A stretch of 64,000 bases of DNA from Uliginosibacterium sp. 31-16 (GCF_030730865.1 NZ_JAVALZ010000003.1:248001-312000); one strand, 5' to 3'. Positions 17,815 to 27,626 are shown, counted from the stretch's first letter. Notes: generated by a model from the sequence alone, not told the origin. Made by a program: numbers and translations.

Positions 17815-19716
17815 ATGTCACAAACGACAACAGGCCACGGCGCGGAGATTTCGCGCACGCGGCTGGCAGGGCTCACGCTGGCAGCAGTCGGCGTGGTGTT
17901 CGGGGATATCGGCACCAGCCCGCTGTACACGATGAAGGAAGTGTTTGGCGGGCATGGCATCGCGGTCAGCCACGACAATGTGCTGGGCATCCTGTCGCTG
18001 GTGTTCTGGGCGCTGATGCTGATCGTGTCGCTCAAATACGTGCTCTTCATCATGCGTGCGGACAATCGCGGCGAAGGCGGCATCATGGCGCTCACTGCCC
18101 TGGCGCAGCGCGCGGTGGGCAAGGCTTCGCCACGCATGATGTGGGGGCTGACGGCGCTGGGCATCTTCGGTGCGGCACTGTTCTACGGCGACGGGGTGAT
18201 CACGCCGGCAATGTCGGTGCTTTCGGCAGTGGAAGGGCTGGAAATCGCCGCGCCGGGCATGCATCGCTATGTCGTGCCGATCACCATCGTGGTGATCGTT
18301 GGCCTGTTCTGGATGCAGAGCAAGGGCACGGCCAGCGTGGGCGCCCTGTTCGGCCCGGTGATGGTGACCTGGTTCCTGACCCTGGGGACACTGGGCCTGG
18401 CTCAGGTGATCCATCACCCCGGCGTGCTGGCGGCGATCAACCCCTGGTATGGCATGAATTTTTTCATCGAGCATCGCCTGCACGGCTTTCTGGCGCTGGG
18501 CTCGGTGGTGCTGGCCGTCACCGGTGGTGAGGCGCTGTACGCCGACATGGGCCACTTCGGCCGGCGGCCGATCAAGCTGGCCTGGTTCTTTCTGGTGCTG
18601 CCCTGTCTGTACATGAATTATCTGGGGCAGGGGGCGCTGCTGCTTTCCGACCCTTCCACCGTGCGAAATCCCTTCTACCTGCTGGCGCCTGACTGGGCGC
18701 TGTACCCGATGGTGGGGCTGGCCACGATGGCGACCATCATTGCCTCGCAGGCCGTGATTTCCGGCGCCTTCTCGCTGACCCGCCAGGCCACCCAGCTCGG
18801 CTACTGTCCGCGCATTGCCTACATCCACACCTCGGCGCGCGAGATCGGCCAGGTCTACGTACCGGGCATCAACTGGGCACTGCTGCTGTCGGTGATTGCG
18901 CTGGTGCTGGGCTTCCGCTCTTCCAGCAATCTGGCCTCGGCCTACGGCATCGCGGTGACGATCACCATGCTCATCGATACGGTGCTGGCCTTCATCGTCG
19001 TGCAGGCGCTGTGGAAATGGCGCTTGTTCCAGAGCATTCCCTTCCTGGTCGGCTTCCTGATTGTCGATCTGGGCTTCGTGATTGCCTGTTCGGTCAAGGT
19101 ATTCGATGGGGGCTGGTTCCCGCTGGCCATGGGGGCCGCCATCTTCACCTTGCTGGCCACCTGGCATCGTGGGCGCACGCTGCTGTCTGAGCGGACCCGG
19201 CTTGAAACCATGCCGCTGGATATCTTCATTTCCTCGCTGTTCCACTCGCCGCCGCGGCGGGTCGAGGGCACCGGCATCTTCATGACTGCCAACTCCGAAG
19301 GCGTGCCGCGCCCGCTGCTGCACAACCTGCTGCACAACAAGGTGCTGCATGAGCGGGTGGTGCTGCTGACGGTGATCAACGAGGATGTGCCCTTCGTGCC
19401 CGAGATCGACCGGGTGGAGGTGCAGACGCTGGACTTCGGCTTCTACCGCATGTTCGTGCGCTACGGCTTCAAGGACGAGCCGGACATTCCGGGCGCCATG
19501 GAGCAGGCCACGACGACCGGGCAGATGGAATTCCGCATGATGGAAACCACCTTCTTCCTCGGTCGCGAGCGGCTGGTGCCGCATGTCAAACCGGGCATGG
19601 CGATGTGGCGCGAACGCCTGTTCTTCTTCATGTTCCGCAACGCCAGCAGCGCGGCCGATTTCTTCAGGATTCCGCCCAACCGCGTGGTTGAATTCGGTAC
19701 CCAGGTCGAGCTCTGA
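17815..19716 (+). CDS. kup: Low-affinity potassium transporter Kup
   Basis: A 633-residue KUP/HAK/KT transporter for K+ uptake coupled to protons. The first membrane helix contains the family signature GDIGTSPLYT, followed by about twelve membrane spans to residue about 460 (ITPAMSVLSAVEGLE, GGEALYADMGHFGRRPI, YLGQGALLL), and a cytoplasmic C-terminal domain of about 170 residues. ATG at 17815 with an upstream AGGA was preferred over a TTG 30 bases earlier. It is transcribed away from the pectate lyase. Confidence 0.95.
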   Translation: MSQTTTGHGAEISRTRLAGLTLAAVGVVFGDIGTSPLYTMKEVFGGHGIAVSHDNVLGILSLVFWALMLIVSLKYVLFIMRADNRGEGGIMALTALAQRAVGKASPRMMWGLTALGIFGAALFYGDGVITPAMSVLSAVEGLEIAAPGMHRYVVPITIVVIVGLFWMQSKGTASVGALFGPVMVTWFLTLGTLGLAQVIHHPGVLAAINPWYGMNFFIEHRLHGFLALGSVVLAVTGGEALYADMGHFGRRPIKLAWFFLVLPCLYMNYLGQGALLLSDPSTVRNPFYLLAPDWALYPMVGLATMATIIASQAVISGAFSLTRQATQLGYCPRIAYIHTSAREIGQVYVPGINWALLLSVIALVLGFRSSSNLASAYGIAVTITMLIDTVLAFIVVQALWKWRLFQSIPFLVGFLIVDLGFVIACSVKVFDGGWFPLAMGAAIFTLLATWHRGRTLLSERTRLETMPLDIFISSLFHSPPRRVEGTGIFMTANSEGVPRPLLHNLLHNKVLHERVVLLTVINEDVPFVPEIDRVEVQTLDFGFYRMFVRYGFKDEPDIPGAMEQATTTGQMEFRMMETTFFLGRERLVPHVKPGMAMWRERLFFFMFRNASSAADFFRIPPNRVVEFGTQVEL

Positions 19717-19762
19717 CATCGCACGCTGTGGCTGTCTGTACAGCCGCAGCGCGCCTTGCTCT

Positions 19763-19851
19763 CCAGCATGCCTGCCTGTCTGGCCGCGCCAGGTGCGGCT
19801 CTCCGGCCTGCTTGCCCGGTGAGGTCCGCCGCATGCGGCTTTCGGGCAGGA
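19763..19851. repeat. Dispersed REP-like repeat, copy downstream of kup
   Basis: The 3' flank of kup contains CTCTCCAGCATGCCTGCCTG followed by CTTGCCCGGTGAGGTCCGCC and GCATGCGGCTTTCGGGCAGG. It matches other copies at 27526, 41516 and 61206. The outer stem differs from those copies but the changes compensate (TGCCCG pairs with CGGGCA), supporting a conserved hairpin. Confidence 0.6.
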
Positions 19852-19924
19852 TGGACTGCCGGGCTTGCGATGTACGGCCTGAAGCGCCAAGCTTGAGGCC
19901 GTGACGTAATCGCGTGCCCGCCTG

Positions 19925-21397
19925 ATGTCTTTCGCCTCTCCTCTTCCCGTCCTGTGCAGCAGTGCCTTGCGCGCCGTCGAAGCCGGGCAGTCTGCGGCGC
20001 AGCCGTCGCTGATGGAACGCGCAGGGCGCGCTGCGGCCGATTTTGCGCTGGGTCTGCTGAACGGCAGCCAGGGCTGCGTGCTGGTCCTCGCGGGGCCCGG
20101 CAACAATGGCGGCGATGGCTTCGTGCTGGCGCGGGTCTTGCGCGAGCGGGGAATCGAAGTCGTGGTGGTCAGTTGCGCCAAAGCCATCAGATTGCCGCCG
20201 GATGCCGCTGCGGCGCGCCAGCGCTGGCTGGAAGCGGGTGGGCAGATCCTGCCGGACTTCATCGGCACACAATGGGCGCTGGTGGTCGATGCCCTGTTCG
20301 GTATTGGCCTGACCCGTGCCATCGAAGGCATTCATGCCGAGTGGATCGCACGTCTGAATGCGATGAGCTGCCCGCGTCTGGCGCTGGATCTGCCTTCCGG
20401 GCTGGACGGGGACACCGGAGCGCTGACCGGCCCATGCGTGCACGCCACTCATACCGCGAGCTTCATCGCCCTCAAACCCGGCTTGCTGACCCTGGACGGG
20501 CCTGATCACTGCGGTGAGCTGCGGCTCTTCGACCTCGATCTGCCCGCGCCGGCCGCGACCGGCAGTACGCTCACCACAGCCTGTTTTTCCGCGCAGCTGC
20601 AGCCGCGCCGACGCAATTCCCACAAAGGCAGCTTCGGCTCCGTCGGTGTGATCGGCGGCGCCGAAGGCATGCAGGGAGCGGCCTTGCTGGCTGCCCGGGC
20701 CGCGTTGCATCTGGGGCCGGGCAAGGTTTTCCTGGGCATGCTGGATACGCGCGGTGCCGGTGTCGATCCGGCGCATCCCGAAATCATGTGGCGCAGCCCG
20801 GGTGAGCTGCAATTGCTGGCCAGTGCTCTGGCGATCGGGCCGGGGCTGGGCAAGGGGGAGGCCGCCAGCCTGCAGCTGCGCCGCGCTCTGGGCTTTGCCG
20901 GGCCATTGCTGATCGATGCCGATGGCCTCAACCTGCTGGCCGATGAACCCGTGCTGCAGGGCGTTGTGGCGACGCGTGCCGCCGCCAGCATCCTTACGCC
21001 GCATCCGGCCGAGGCTGCGCGCCTGCTGCAGATCACCGTGGCGCAGGTGCAGGCCGACCGGCTGGGCATCGCCTGTGATCTGGCCCGGCGCACCCGCGCC
21101 CTGGTCGTGCTCAAGGGCTGTGGCAGCGTGATCGCCACGCCGGACGGACGCTGGTTCATCAACACCACCGGCAACAGCGGCATGGCCAGCGGCGGCATGG
21201 GTGATGTGCTCAGCGGTTTCATCGTGGCGCTGCTGGCACAAGGCTGGCCCGCGCTGGAGGCGACCCTGTGCGGCGTGTACCTGCATGGCGCCGCCGCCGA
21301 TGCGCTGGTGGCCGAGGGCAACGGCCCCATCGGCCTGACGGCCAGCGAGACCATTGCCGCTGCAAGGCGCCTCTTCAATTCCTGGATTCATCACTGA
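19925..21397 (+). CDS. nnr: Bifunctional NAD(P)H-hydrate epimerase/dehydratase
   Basis: A 490-residue repair enzyme. The N-terminal YjeF_N epimerase domain (about 1-215) has GPGNNGGDG at 57-65; the C-terminal ribokinase-like dehydratase (about 220-490) has HKGSFGSVGVIGG, TPHPAEAARLL and GNSGMASGGMGDVLSG at about 416-431. It converts damaged NADHX/NADPHX back to NAD(P)H using ADP or ATP. The E. coli orthologue is often next to tsaE, but that gene is not here. It lies upstream of an EamA permease and nadC, at the edge of an NAD-related block. Confidence 0.95.
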   Translation: MSFASPLPVLCSSALRAVEAGQSAAQPSLMERAGRAAADFALGLLNGSQGCVLVLAGPGNNGGDGFVLARVLRERGIEVVVVSCAKAIRLPPDAAAARQRWLEAGGQILPDFIGTQWALVVDALFGIGLTRAIEGIHAEWIARLNAMSCPRLALDLPSGLDGDTGALTGPCVHATHTASFIALKPGLLTLDGPDHCGELRLFDLDLPAPAATGSTLTTACFSAQLQPRRRNSHKGSFGSVGVIGGAEGMQGAALLAARAALHLGPGKVFLGMLDTRGAGVDPAHPEIMWRSPGELQLLASALAIGPGLGKGEAASLQLRRALGFAGPLLIDADGLNLLADEPVLQGVVATRAAASILTPHPAEAARLLQITVAQVQADRLGIACDLARRTRALVVLKGCGSVIATPDGRWFINTTGNSGMASGGMGDVLSGFIVALLAQGWPALEATLCGVYLHGAAADALVAEGNGPIGLTASETIAAARRLFNSWIHH

Positions 21398-21401
21398 CTC
21401 A

Positions 21402-22286
21402 ATGGCTGCTCCCCACCCCTTGCGCGGCGTCGCGCTGTTTGCCTGTGCGGTATTCCTGTTTGCCTGTCTCGACACCACCATCAAGCACCTGACCGTGAAT
21501 TTCAGCGTGCCACTGCTCGCCTTTGTGCGCTACTTCATGCATCTGTTGCTGATGCTGGCCATCGTGGCGCCGCGTCACGGTCTGAAGATGGCACAGGCCC
21601 GGCGCCCGGGGCTGGTGATCCTGCGTGCCCTGTGTCTGGTGGTGATGACCCTGTTCATGATGTTCGGCCTCAAGCGCCTGCCACTGGCCGAGGCCACCGC
21701 GATCGGTTTCGTGGCCCCTCTGCTGGTCGTGTTGCTGGCGCGTCCGCTGCTGGGTGAGCGCATCGGTCTGCTGCGCCTGCTGGCGGTGCTGAGCGGGTTC
21801 GGGGGCGTGCTGCTGGTGGCACGCCCTGGTAGTGATCTGGACTGGATCGGTGTCCTCTTCGTGCTGGTAGCCGCCTTGTGTGGCACGGCTTACCAGTTGC
21901 TGTCGCGGGTGCTGGTGGGCAGCGAGAGCACGCTGACCCTGCTGTTTTACGTAGCGCTGGCCGGCGCCGTGTGTTTCGGATCAAGTTTGCCCTGGGTGCT
22001 GCACGGACCGCAGCCGGGCTGGTTCGATGCGCTGTTGATGCTCAGCCTGGGCGTGACGGGCGGACTCGGCCACTACCTGTTCACACATGCCTATCACGAT
22101 GCGCCGGCCTCCTTGCTGGCGCCGTTTTCCTACCTGCAGCTGCTGTGGGCCGGCCTGCTGGGCTGGCTGGTGTTTGGCCGCGTGCCGGATCACCTGACCC
22201 TGCTGGGCATGGGCATCATCGCCGTGGCTGGCGTGGTGGTGGCTGTACAGCAGCACCGCTCCGCGTCCTCCACGGAGCAGGCCTGA
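21402..22286 (+). CDS. EamA/RhaT-family permease
   Basis: A 294-residue membrane protein with ten predicted spans arranged as two EamA repeats. Typical stretches are LAFVRYFMHLLLMLA, GLKRLPLAEATAIGFVAPLLVVLLARPLLGER in the first half and APASLLAPFSYLQLLWAGLLGWLVFG in the second. The family exports or imports small metabolites; the substrate cannot be read from sequence. It starts 5 bases after the nnr stop and is probably co-transcribed. No residues point to an amino-acid or nucleotide-sugar specificity. Confidence 0.85.
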   Translation: MAAPHPLRGVALFACAVFLFACLDTTIKHLTVNFSVPLLAFVRYFMHLLLMLAIVAPRHGLKMAQARRPGLVILRALCLVVMTLFMMFGLKRLPLAEATAIGFVAPLLVVLLARPLLGERIGLLRLLAVLSGFGGVLLVARPGSDLDWIGVLFVLVAALCGTAYQLLSRVLVGSESTLTLLFYVALAGAVCFGSSLPWVLHGPQPGWFDALLMLSLGVTGGLGHYLFTHAYHDAPASLLAPFSYLQLLWAGLLGWLVFGRVPDHLTLLGMGIIAVAGVVVAVQQHRSASSTEQA

Positions 22287-22620
22287 AGCACCGCACGCTG
22301 CCTGGCTTGCCAGCATGGTTGTCGCGAGAACAAGGCTGCATGCGGCTCTGCACGAGAGGGCATGATTGCGACGGATATTGCGGGGGATATGGCGCATGTC
22401 GTTGCAGAGCGGGACGGCCACCCGCCGTGCGGGCTCCCGACAATCGGGTAGTTGCACGCAATCGCCCGTTCCTTCTGGGTAATGTCCCATGTAATGGCGC
22501 AAGCCTGAGCGCCTGCCGCCGTGTACAATCGCCGGCGCTAACACAGCCTGCGGCGCGGATGTCCGCTTTGTCCGGACGCGCCGGGGCACACAGACAAAAT
22601 CGTCACAACAGGGAAAACTG
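22287..22620. other. Intergenic region before nadC
   Basis: It contains a degenerate copy of the dispersed repeat (GGCTGCATGCGGCTCTGCAC near 22334-22353) and a TACAAT -10-like box at 22524-22529 without a recognisable -35. No gene is supported. It separates nnr/EamA from the nadC start at 22621. Confidence 0.5.
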
Positions 22621-23472
22621 ATGAACCGATTCTCCGAACAACTGCGCATCGAGATCCTGCGCTCCGTGGCCCAGGCGCTGGCCGAAGACGTGGGCACGGG
22701 CGATCTGACCGCCCAGCTCATCTCCGACAACTCCAGCGCGCGTGGCCGCGTGATTACCCGTCAGGATGCCGTGCTGTGCGGCACCGCCTGGTTTGATGCC
22801 GTGTTCCAGATGCTGGACCCGGAATCCTCGGTGATCTGGCATGCCAAGGACGGTGATCGAATTACAGCCGGGCAGAATCTGTGCGACATCTTTGCCAGCG
22901 CCCGTGCACTGCTGACCGCCGAACGCACCGCACTGAATTTCCTGCAGATGCTCTCCGGCACCGCGACCACCACGGCACAGTATGTCGCTGCCGTGGCCGG
23001 CACCAAGGCGAGCATCGTGGATACGCGCAAGACCCTGCCGGGCCTGCGCATGGCGCAGAAATTCGCAGTCAAGACGGCCGGCGGTGTCAATCACCGCATC
23101 GGCCTGTATGACGGAATCCTGATCAAGGAAAACCACATCATCGCCGCTGGCGGTGTAGCCCAGGCCATGCAGCGGGCACTGGCGCTGGCTCCATCAAACG
23201 TGTTCATCGAAGTTGAAGTCGAAAATCTGGCACAGCTGGAAGAAGCCCTGCAAAGTGGCGCGAAGCTGATCCTGCTGGATAATCTGGATATCGACGAAAT
23301 GCGCGAAGCCGTGAAGATCACGGCCGGCCGTGCCCAGCTTGAAGCGTCCGGCGGGGTGAGCTTGGCGCGGGTGCGCGAGATTGCCGAAACCGGTGTGGAT
23401 CGCATCTCGATCGGCGCACTGACCAAGGATCTGCGCGCGGTTGACCTGTCGCTGCGACATATCGAAGAATGA
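22621..23472 (+). CDS. nadC: Nicotinate-nucleotide pyrophosphorylase (carboxylating)
   Basis: A 283-residue quinolinate phosphoribosyltransferase, the third step of de novo NAD synthesis, converting quinolinate and PRPP to nicotinate mononucleotide. It has EDVGTGDLTAQLI at the N-terminus, ERTALNFLQMLSGTATTT, DTRKTLPGLRMAQKFAVKTAGG and NHRIGLYDGILIKENHI, all diagnostic. Length is standard. It opens the NAD gene block; nadA and nadB are not in the window. Confidence 0.97.
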   Translation: MNRFSEQLRIEILRSVAQALAEDVGTGDLTAQLISDNSSARGRVITRQDAVLCGTAWFDAVFQMLDPESSVIWHAKDGDRITAGQNLCDIFASARALLTAERTALNFLQMLSGTATTTAQYVAAVAGTKASIVDTRKTLPGLRMAQKFAVKTAGGVNHRIGLYDGILIKENHIIAAGGVAQAMQRALALAPSNVFIEVEVENLAQLEEALQSGAKLILLDNLDIDEMREAVKITAGRAQLEASGGVSLARVREIAETGVDRISIGALTKDLRAVDLSLRHIEE

Positions 23473-23504
23473 AGTAAGTACTGAACGCGGAGAAGGAAAG
23501 ACAA

Positions 23505-23642
23505 ATGTGGTTCGCCTTGTACTACGTCGTTGCCATTGTCGTGCTGATCCTGCACTTCACCGGCTTTCTCGCCCGACGCAAGCTGGAGTGGCTGCTTTAC
23601 GTGCTGGCGCTGACCGTTTTTCCCGCCGTCTGGTATCTCTGA
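23505..23642 (+). CDS. Small membrane peptide (45 aa)
   Basis: ATG at 23505 is preceded by GAGAAGGAAAG, a good ribosome-binding site, and the frame runs 45 codons to TGA at 23640. The peptide has a first hydrophobic helix (LYYVVAIVVLILHFTGFLA), a basic turn RRKLEW, and a second hydrophobic helix (LLYVLALTVFPAVWYL), which predicts a helical hairpin in the inner membrane. It follows nadC by 32 bases and ends before a strong terminator. I do not recognise the family; position suggests co-transcription with nadC. Confidence 0.65.
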   Translation: MWFALYYVVAIVVLILHFTGFLARRKLEWLLYVLALTVFPAVWYL

Positions 23643-23680
23643 GCCTGAAACACCCGGGTACGGCAGGTTCATAGACGGCC

Positions 23681-23728
23681 CCGGCCAGCAAAAGGGCGAG
23701 CATGCATGCTCGCCTTTTTGCTGGCCGG
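23681..23728. terminator. Long bidirectional terminator hairpin
   Basis: CCGGCCAGCAAAAGGGCGAGCATG is followed by its near-perfect reverse complement with essentially no loop, 48 bases in all, with TTTTT inside the right arm. It terminates the nadC transcript on the plus strand; a shorter hairpin of the same type (GGCGAGCC/GGCTCGCC) follows the NAD-kinase-like gene at 30704. Confidence 0.75.
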
Positions 23729-23789
23729 ATTGTTTATCATCAGGAGCTGCGTGCCCTTGAAGGGCATGGATACCGGACAGGAGTGTCGC

Positions 23790-24659
23790 GTGGCACAGCG
23801 CAAATTGCAGTTGCTCATCATCGATCCGCAGAATGATTTCTGTGACCTTCCGGAAGCGTATTGTCCGCCCTTGCCCACAGGCGCGGAGCGCATGCTGCCG
23901 GCCTTGCCGGTGAGTGGTGCGCATGCCGACATGCTGCGGCTGGCCGCGCTGATCGATGCAGGCCTGGCAGGGCTGGGCGACATTACCGTTACGCTGGATT
24001 CGCACCAGCATCTGGATATCGCGCACCCCACCTTCTGGTGTGATGCCCGTGGCGCGGCGATTGCGCCCTTCACCCAGATCACCGCCGCAGATGCGCGCGC
24101 CGGCAAATACCGGCCGAAACTGCTTCAGGCACAGGCGCGCGTGCTGGCCTATCTGGATGCGCTGGAAGCCGCCGGGCGGTACACGCACATGGTCTGGCCG
24201 GTGCACTGCGAGATCGGCACCTGGGGCCATAACATCCATCACGATTTGCGCCTTGCGCTCAATCGCTGGGAAGAGCAGTGCCTCGCCGTGGTCGACAAGG
24301 TCTCCAAAGGCAGCAATCCGTGGACCGAGCATTTCAGCGCCATCATGGCCGAAGTGCCTGATCCCGCCGATGCAAGTACCCAGCTCAACGCGGGGCTGAT
24401 TGCCCGGCTTCAGAGCGCCGATCGCCTCTACATCGCGGGCGAAGCCGGCAGCCATTGCGTCAGGGCCACCGTCGAGCACCTTGCCGATAACTTTGCTTCA
24501 GCCGATCTGCACAAGATCGTACTTATCGAAGACTGCATCAGCCCGGTCAGCGGCTTCGCAGCGAACCAGACCGATTTCTTCCGTGCCATGCAGGCACGCG
24601 GCCTGCAGGTGCTGTGCGCGGCCGAGGTCATTACCGAACTGCACGCCAACGCCATCTGA
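23790..24659 (+). CDS. Nicotinamidase-like cysteine hydrolase
   Basis: A 289-residue isochorismatase-fold hydrolase. It has the catalytic Asp in IIDPQNDFC, a metal-site pattern [14 protein letters not shown] (D-x-H then H), [16 protein letters not shown], and the nucleophile Cys in [14 protein letters not shown]. This layout is that of nicotinamidases such as PncA, but the chain is about 80 residues longer. GTG at 23790 is chosen because AGGAG lies 7 bases upstream; an ATG at 23766 is possible. With pncB starting 10 bases downstream, conversion of nicotinamide to nicotinate for salvage is the natural role. Confidence 0.75.
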   Translation: MAQRKLQLLIIDPQNDFCDLPEAYCPPLPTGAERMLPALPVSGAHADMLRLAALIDAGLAGLGDITVTLDSHQHLDIAHPTFWCDARGAAIAPFTQITAADARAGKYRPKLLQAQARVLAYLDALEAAGRYTHMVWPVHCEIGTWGHNIHHDLRLALNRWEEQCLAVVDKVSKGSNPWTEHFSAIMAEVPDPADASTQLNAGLIARLQSADRLYIAGEAGSHCVRATVEHLADNFASADLHKIVLIEDCISPVSGFAANQTDFFRAMQARGLQVLCAAEVITELHANAI

Positions 24660-24669
24660 ACAAACCGAC

Positions 24670-25878
24670 ATGCAAGCCTCCAGCCAAGCGCCCGTCGTGC
24701 GCAGCCTGCTCGAAAACGACCTCTACAAATTCACCATGTGGCAGGCGCTGCTGCACAGCCATCCTGGCGCGCAGGCCGAGTACCGCTTCGTCTGCCGCAA
24801 CACCCCGGCCTTTCCGCTGGCGGAATTGAAAGACGCTGTAGAGCTGGAGCTGGAACGGCTGTGCAGCCTGCACTTCGCGCAGGCCGAGCTGGATTACCTC
24901 TCCAGCCTGCGCTTCATCAAGAGTGATTTTGTCGACTTCCTGACCGTCTTCCGCTTCCAGCGCCGCTTCATCGAAGTGCGTGCCGAGGGTGAGCATCTCG
25001 CCATCGTCGCCAAAGGCCCGCTGGTGCACGTGATGGGCTTCGAGATCTTCGTGCTCTACATCGTCAATGAGCTCTACTTCCGCCGCCTGAGTCAGGACGG
25101 CGTGCTGGAGGTGGCGCGCGAACGCCTGCATGGCAAGATCGAATTGCTCAGGGCCCACGCCGCGGAGTTGTCGGCTGACAGCGCCTCTCCATTCGTCTTC
25201 TTCGATTTCGGCCTGCGTCGGCGCTACTCCGGTGCCTGGCAGGAAGAGGTTGTACAGACCTTCGCGCGTGAGTTCCCGCTGCATTTTCGCGGCACTTCCA
25301 ACGTCTATCTGGCGAAAAAGCTTGGCCTCACGCCCATCGGCACCATGGCGCACGAATACCTGCAGGCCTACCAGTCATTCGGCTTCCGTCTGCGCGACTT
25401 CCAGAAGGCTGCGCTCGAAGGCTGGGTGCAGGAGTTCCGGGGCGATCTGGGAGTTGCGCTCACCGATGTCGTCGGCATGGATGCCTTCCTCGGTGATTTC
25501 GACCTGTATTTCGCCAAGCTCTTTGACGGCCTGCGTCACGATTCGGGCGACCCCGTGGAATGGGGTGAAAAGGCCCTGGCCCATTACGCGAAGCTGCGCA
25601 TCGATCCGACGACCAAGCGCCTGGTGTTCTCCGACGGCCTCAACATTCCGCGCGCGCTGGAGCTGTACCGCCACTTCCGCGGGCGTATCCCGACCAGTTT
25701 CGGCATCGGTACCGATCTCTCCAACGACACGCCGCACAAGGCGCTCAACATCGTCATGAAGATTACCGCCTGCAACGGCCAACCCGTCGCCAAGCTTTCC
25801 GACTCCCCCGGCAAAACCCTGTGCGAAGACGAAACTTTTCTGGCCTATCTGCGGCAGGTTTTCAGGCATCCGGTTTGA
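24670..25878 (+). CDS. pncB: Nicotinate phosphoribosyltransferase
   Basis: A 402-residue enzyme converting nicotinate and PRPP to nicotinate mononucleotide. Conserved segments include [15 protein letters not shown] at the N-terminus, [56 protein letters not shown], and [14 protein letters not shown]. Length and start agree with E. coli PncB. It starts 10 bases after the nicotinamidase-like gene, so the two form a salvage pair. Confidence 0.96.
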   Translation: MQASSQAPVVRSLLENDLYKFTMWQALLHSHPGAQAEYRFVCRNTPAFPLAELKDAVELELERLCSLHFAQAELDYLSSLRFIKSDFVDFLTVFRFQRRFIEVRAEGEHLAIVAKGPLVHVMGFEIFVLYIVNELYFRRLSQDGVLEVARERLHGKIELLRAHAAELSADSASPFVFFDFGLRRRYSGAWQEEVVQTFAREFPLHFRGTSNVYLAKKLGLTPIGTMAHEYLQAYQSFGFRLRDFQKAALEGWVQEFRGDLGVALTDVVGMDAFLGDFDLYFAKLFDGLRHDSGDPVEWGEKALAHYAKLRIDPTTKRLVFSDGLNIPRALELYRHFRGRIPTSFGIGTDLSNDTPHKALNIVMKITACNGQPVAKLSDSPGKTLCEDETFLAYLRQVFRHPV

Positions 25879-26158
25879 GTCCGGTCGCGGAACCAAAGCT
25901 GTGTCAGCAAATTGGCTGCTCGTGCTGAGCGCAAGAAGCAAAGCGGATGACGGCTCTGCACGGTTCTGATGTGCGTACGTGCGGCCTTGCGTGCAGGTGG
26001 TTCGGAGTCATGCCGGCGGTTTGCCGTCGCGCAGGTTTGCGCATTTCAGAGGGCTGTCTGTGGAGCCACGCTGCGCTTGCCTGTGCAGCGCGCATGCCCG
26101 CCAAGGTTCATCCAGCGCGGCTCTTCAGCCTATCCGTTTAAGCTCAGGTAAAGTCAGG
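25879..26158. other. Intergenic region carrying a repeat fragment
   Basis: No gene is supported. Near its 3' end it holds GCGCGGCTCTTCAGCC (26115-26130), an exact copy of the dispersed repeat core, and earlier a degenerate copy ACGGCTCTGCACGG. It separates pncB from the HEAT-like gene. Confidence 0.5.
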
Positions 26159-27520
26159 ATGCACACCATGATGCATGCTCGTCTCACGAAAGAAGAGTTC
26201 TCTGTCGCGCTCAAGCGTGGTCAGGGGCGTGTTTTTTTGCACGCTCAGCAATTCGGCTTGGCTGATGTTGCCGATGTGGTGCTTGATGCATGCCTGAGCA
26301 ATCCTGTGTTTGACCGGCAGTGCGAGTCCAGTCGGGCTCCTTGGTTGTTTCGTCTTTTCTGCGAAGCACCGGAGTACGCGTGGTTATCTTCGAAGATTCT
26401 GGAGGCATTGAAGACGCCTTCCGACGATCATGACATCGAGCATCTTTGCGAGCTGGCTGCGCTCATGGGAAAGAAGGGAGACGCCGCAGCGGCTGCCGCT
26501 TTGAGGGAAAAGGTGTTGGGGCAGACCTTCACGACGGACGACGATCAGTACGGCTGCCACGCGCTGATCTTGCTGGACGGGCAGGAGGTTGCGATTGAAA
26601 TTGCGCGACGGTTTGGCGCGTTGGTGATCGAATCGCCGGATCTGTCGGCGCCTCCACTGAACTACCTCACGGACGGCACGGAGATTCTTTTGGAGCTCGA
26701 AAACAGGCTTCAATCGCTGGCAGCAACGGACCCGACAATTGATGCTTTTTGGCAGGCGCAGCTTGCCTTTCCGTATCGTGACATGGAGCCGGATACGCGT
26801 AGCAAGGAGGAATGTCGACAGGAAAGACGGGTGCGTTTTCGTGAGGAAAATCCTGTCGAAAAAATCCTTGCGGATATCGCGGCCGGCGTAGGGAGTACTC
26901 CGGGGCGTTACGTCAGTTTTGGCGGTTTCGCGACGGATGCTGAACTTGCCTGTGTGCTGCAAAAACTGGTCACGGAAACTGACGAGGACATGTGCATGCG
27001 TTTGCTGTGGATTTTTCGCAGAACGCCGCTGCCGGATTTGCCGCCAAAAATATGGGGCTTGGCGGCGTCAGCGAATGACCGGTTGCGCGCGGCTGCAATC
27101 GCGGCACTGGCACAGAGTTGTGATGCTCGCGTGGGTGATTTTGCCCGTGCCCGGCTGCAGTCGCCGGATTTCTCCGGAAATGAATCTGAGATCCTGGACC
27201 TGTTCGTCAAGAATTACCTTCCGGGCGACGAGCACTTGATCATGTCGGTCATGCGGCGTCTCTTGCTGGATGAGGACAGTGCGCATGATTTTGGCTCCAG
27301 CATTCTGAAAATTTGCGAAGAAAATGAATCAGAGCATTTTGGAGAAATGCTTGAGTGGGCCTACAAAATCAATCCGTGCACGATCTGCCGGCATCGGCTC
27401 GTCAGCGAAATGCGCGATTCCGGGCGTTTGGATCCCGAAATTGCAGCCGAAAGCCTGTACGACGCAGATGAAGATACGCGCGAACTGGCACGGGAATGGC
27501 TCGCCCAAGCAGTTTTATAG
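26159..27520 (+). CDS. HEAT-like repeat protein of unknown function
   Basis: A 453-residue cytoplasmic protein rich in short helical pairs with Ala/Leu spacing (for example DRLRAAAIAALAQSC and YDADEDTRELAREWLAQAVL), consistent with HEAT/PBS-lyase-like repeats in the C-terminal half. No catalytic motif, signal peptide or membrane span is seen. Starts at 26159, 26168 and 26171 are all possible; AGGA at 26155 gives best spacing to 26168. It interrupts the NAD gene block and is bracketed by copies of the dispersed repeat (26115 and 27526), hinting at later insertion. Function unknown. Confidence 0.7.
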   Translation: MHTMMHARLTKEEFSVALKRGQGRVFLHAQQFGLADVADVVLDACLSNPVFDRQCESSRAPWLFRLFCEAPEYAWLSSKILEALKTPSDDHDIEHLCELAALMGKKGDAAAAAALREKVLGQTFTTDDDQYGCHALILLDGQEVAIEIARRFGALVIESPDLSAPPLNYLTDGTEILLELENRLQSLAATDPTIDAFWQAQLAFPYRDMEPDTRSKEECRQERRVRFREENPVEKILADIAAGVGSTPGRYVSFGGFATDAELACVLQKLVTETDEDMCMRLLWIFRRTPLPDLPPKIWGLAASANDRLRAAAIAALAQSCDARVGDFARARLQSPDFSGNESEILDLFVKNYLPGDEHLIMSVMRRLLLDEDSAHDFGSSILKICEENESEHFGEMLEWAYKINPCTICRHRLVSEMRDSGRLDPEIAAESLYDADEDTRELAREWLAQAVL

Positions 27521-27525
27521 CCGAT

Positions 27526-27601
27526 ACCTGAAGAGCCATGCCAGGCTTCGTTCTTCAGCACGCCTGCCCGAAGAAGTCCGTCCAGAGCTGCTCTTCAGGT
27601 A
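27526..27601. repeat. Dispersed REP-like repeat, copy downstream of HEAT-like gene
   Basis: The ends form a perfect 12-bp inverted repeat (TACCTGAAGAGC at 27526-27537 and GCTCTTCAGGTA at 27590-27601). Inside is TTCTTCAGCACGCCTGCCCG then AAGAAGTCCGTCC, as in the other copies. The structure is followed by GGTATGATTTTTTG and may also terminate transcription ahead of nadM. Confidence 0.7.
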
Positions 27602-27626
27602 GGTATGATTTTTTGAGGGAATTCAC

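Noticed and set aside
17640-18530. 296-codon forward frame starting before kup
   Set aside because: It overlaps kup in another frame and has no recognisable domain; kup itself is certain.
17818-20331. 837-codon reverse frame across kup and nnr
   Set aside because: It overlaps two convincing genes; its composition (His/Gln/Arg-rich) is typical of an antisense frame in GC-rich DNA.
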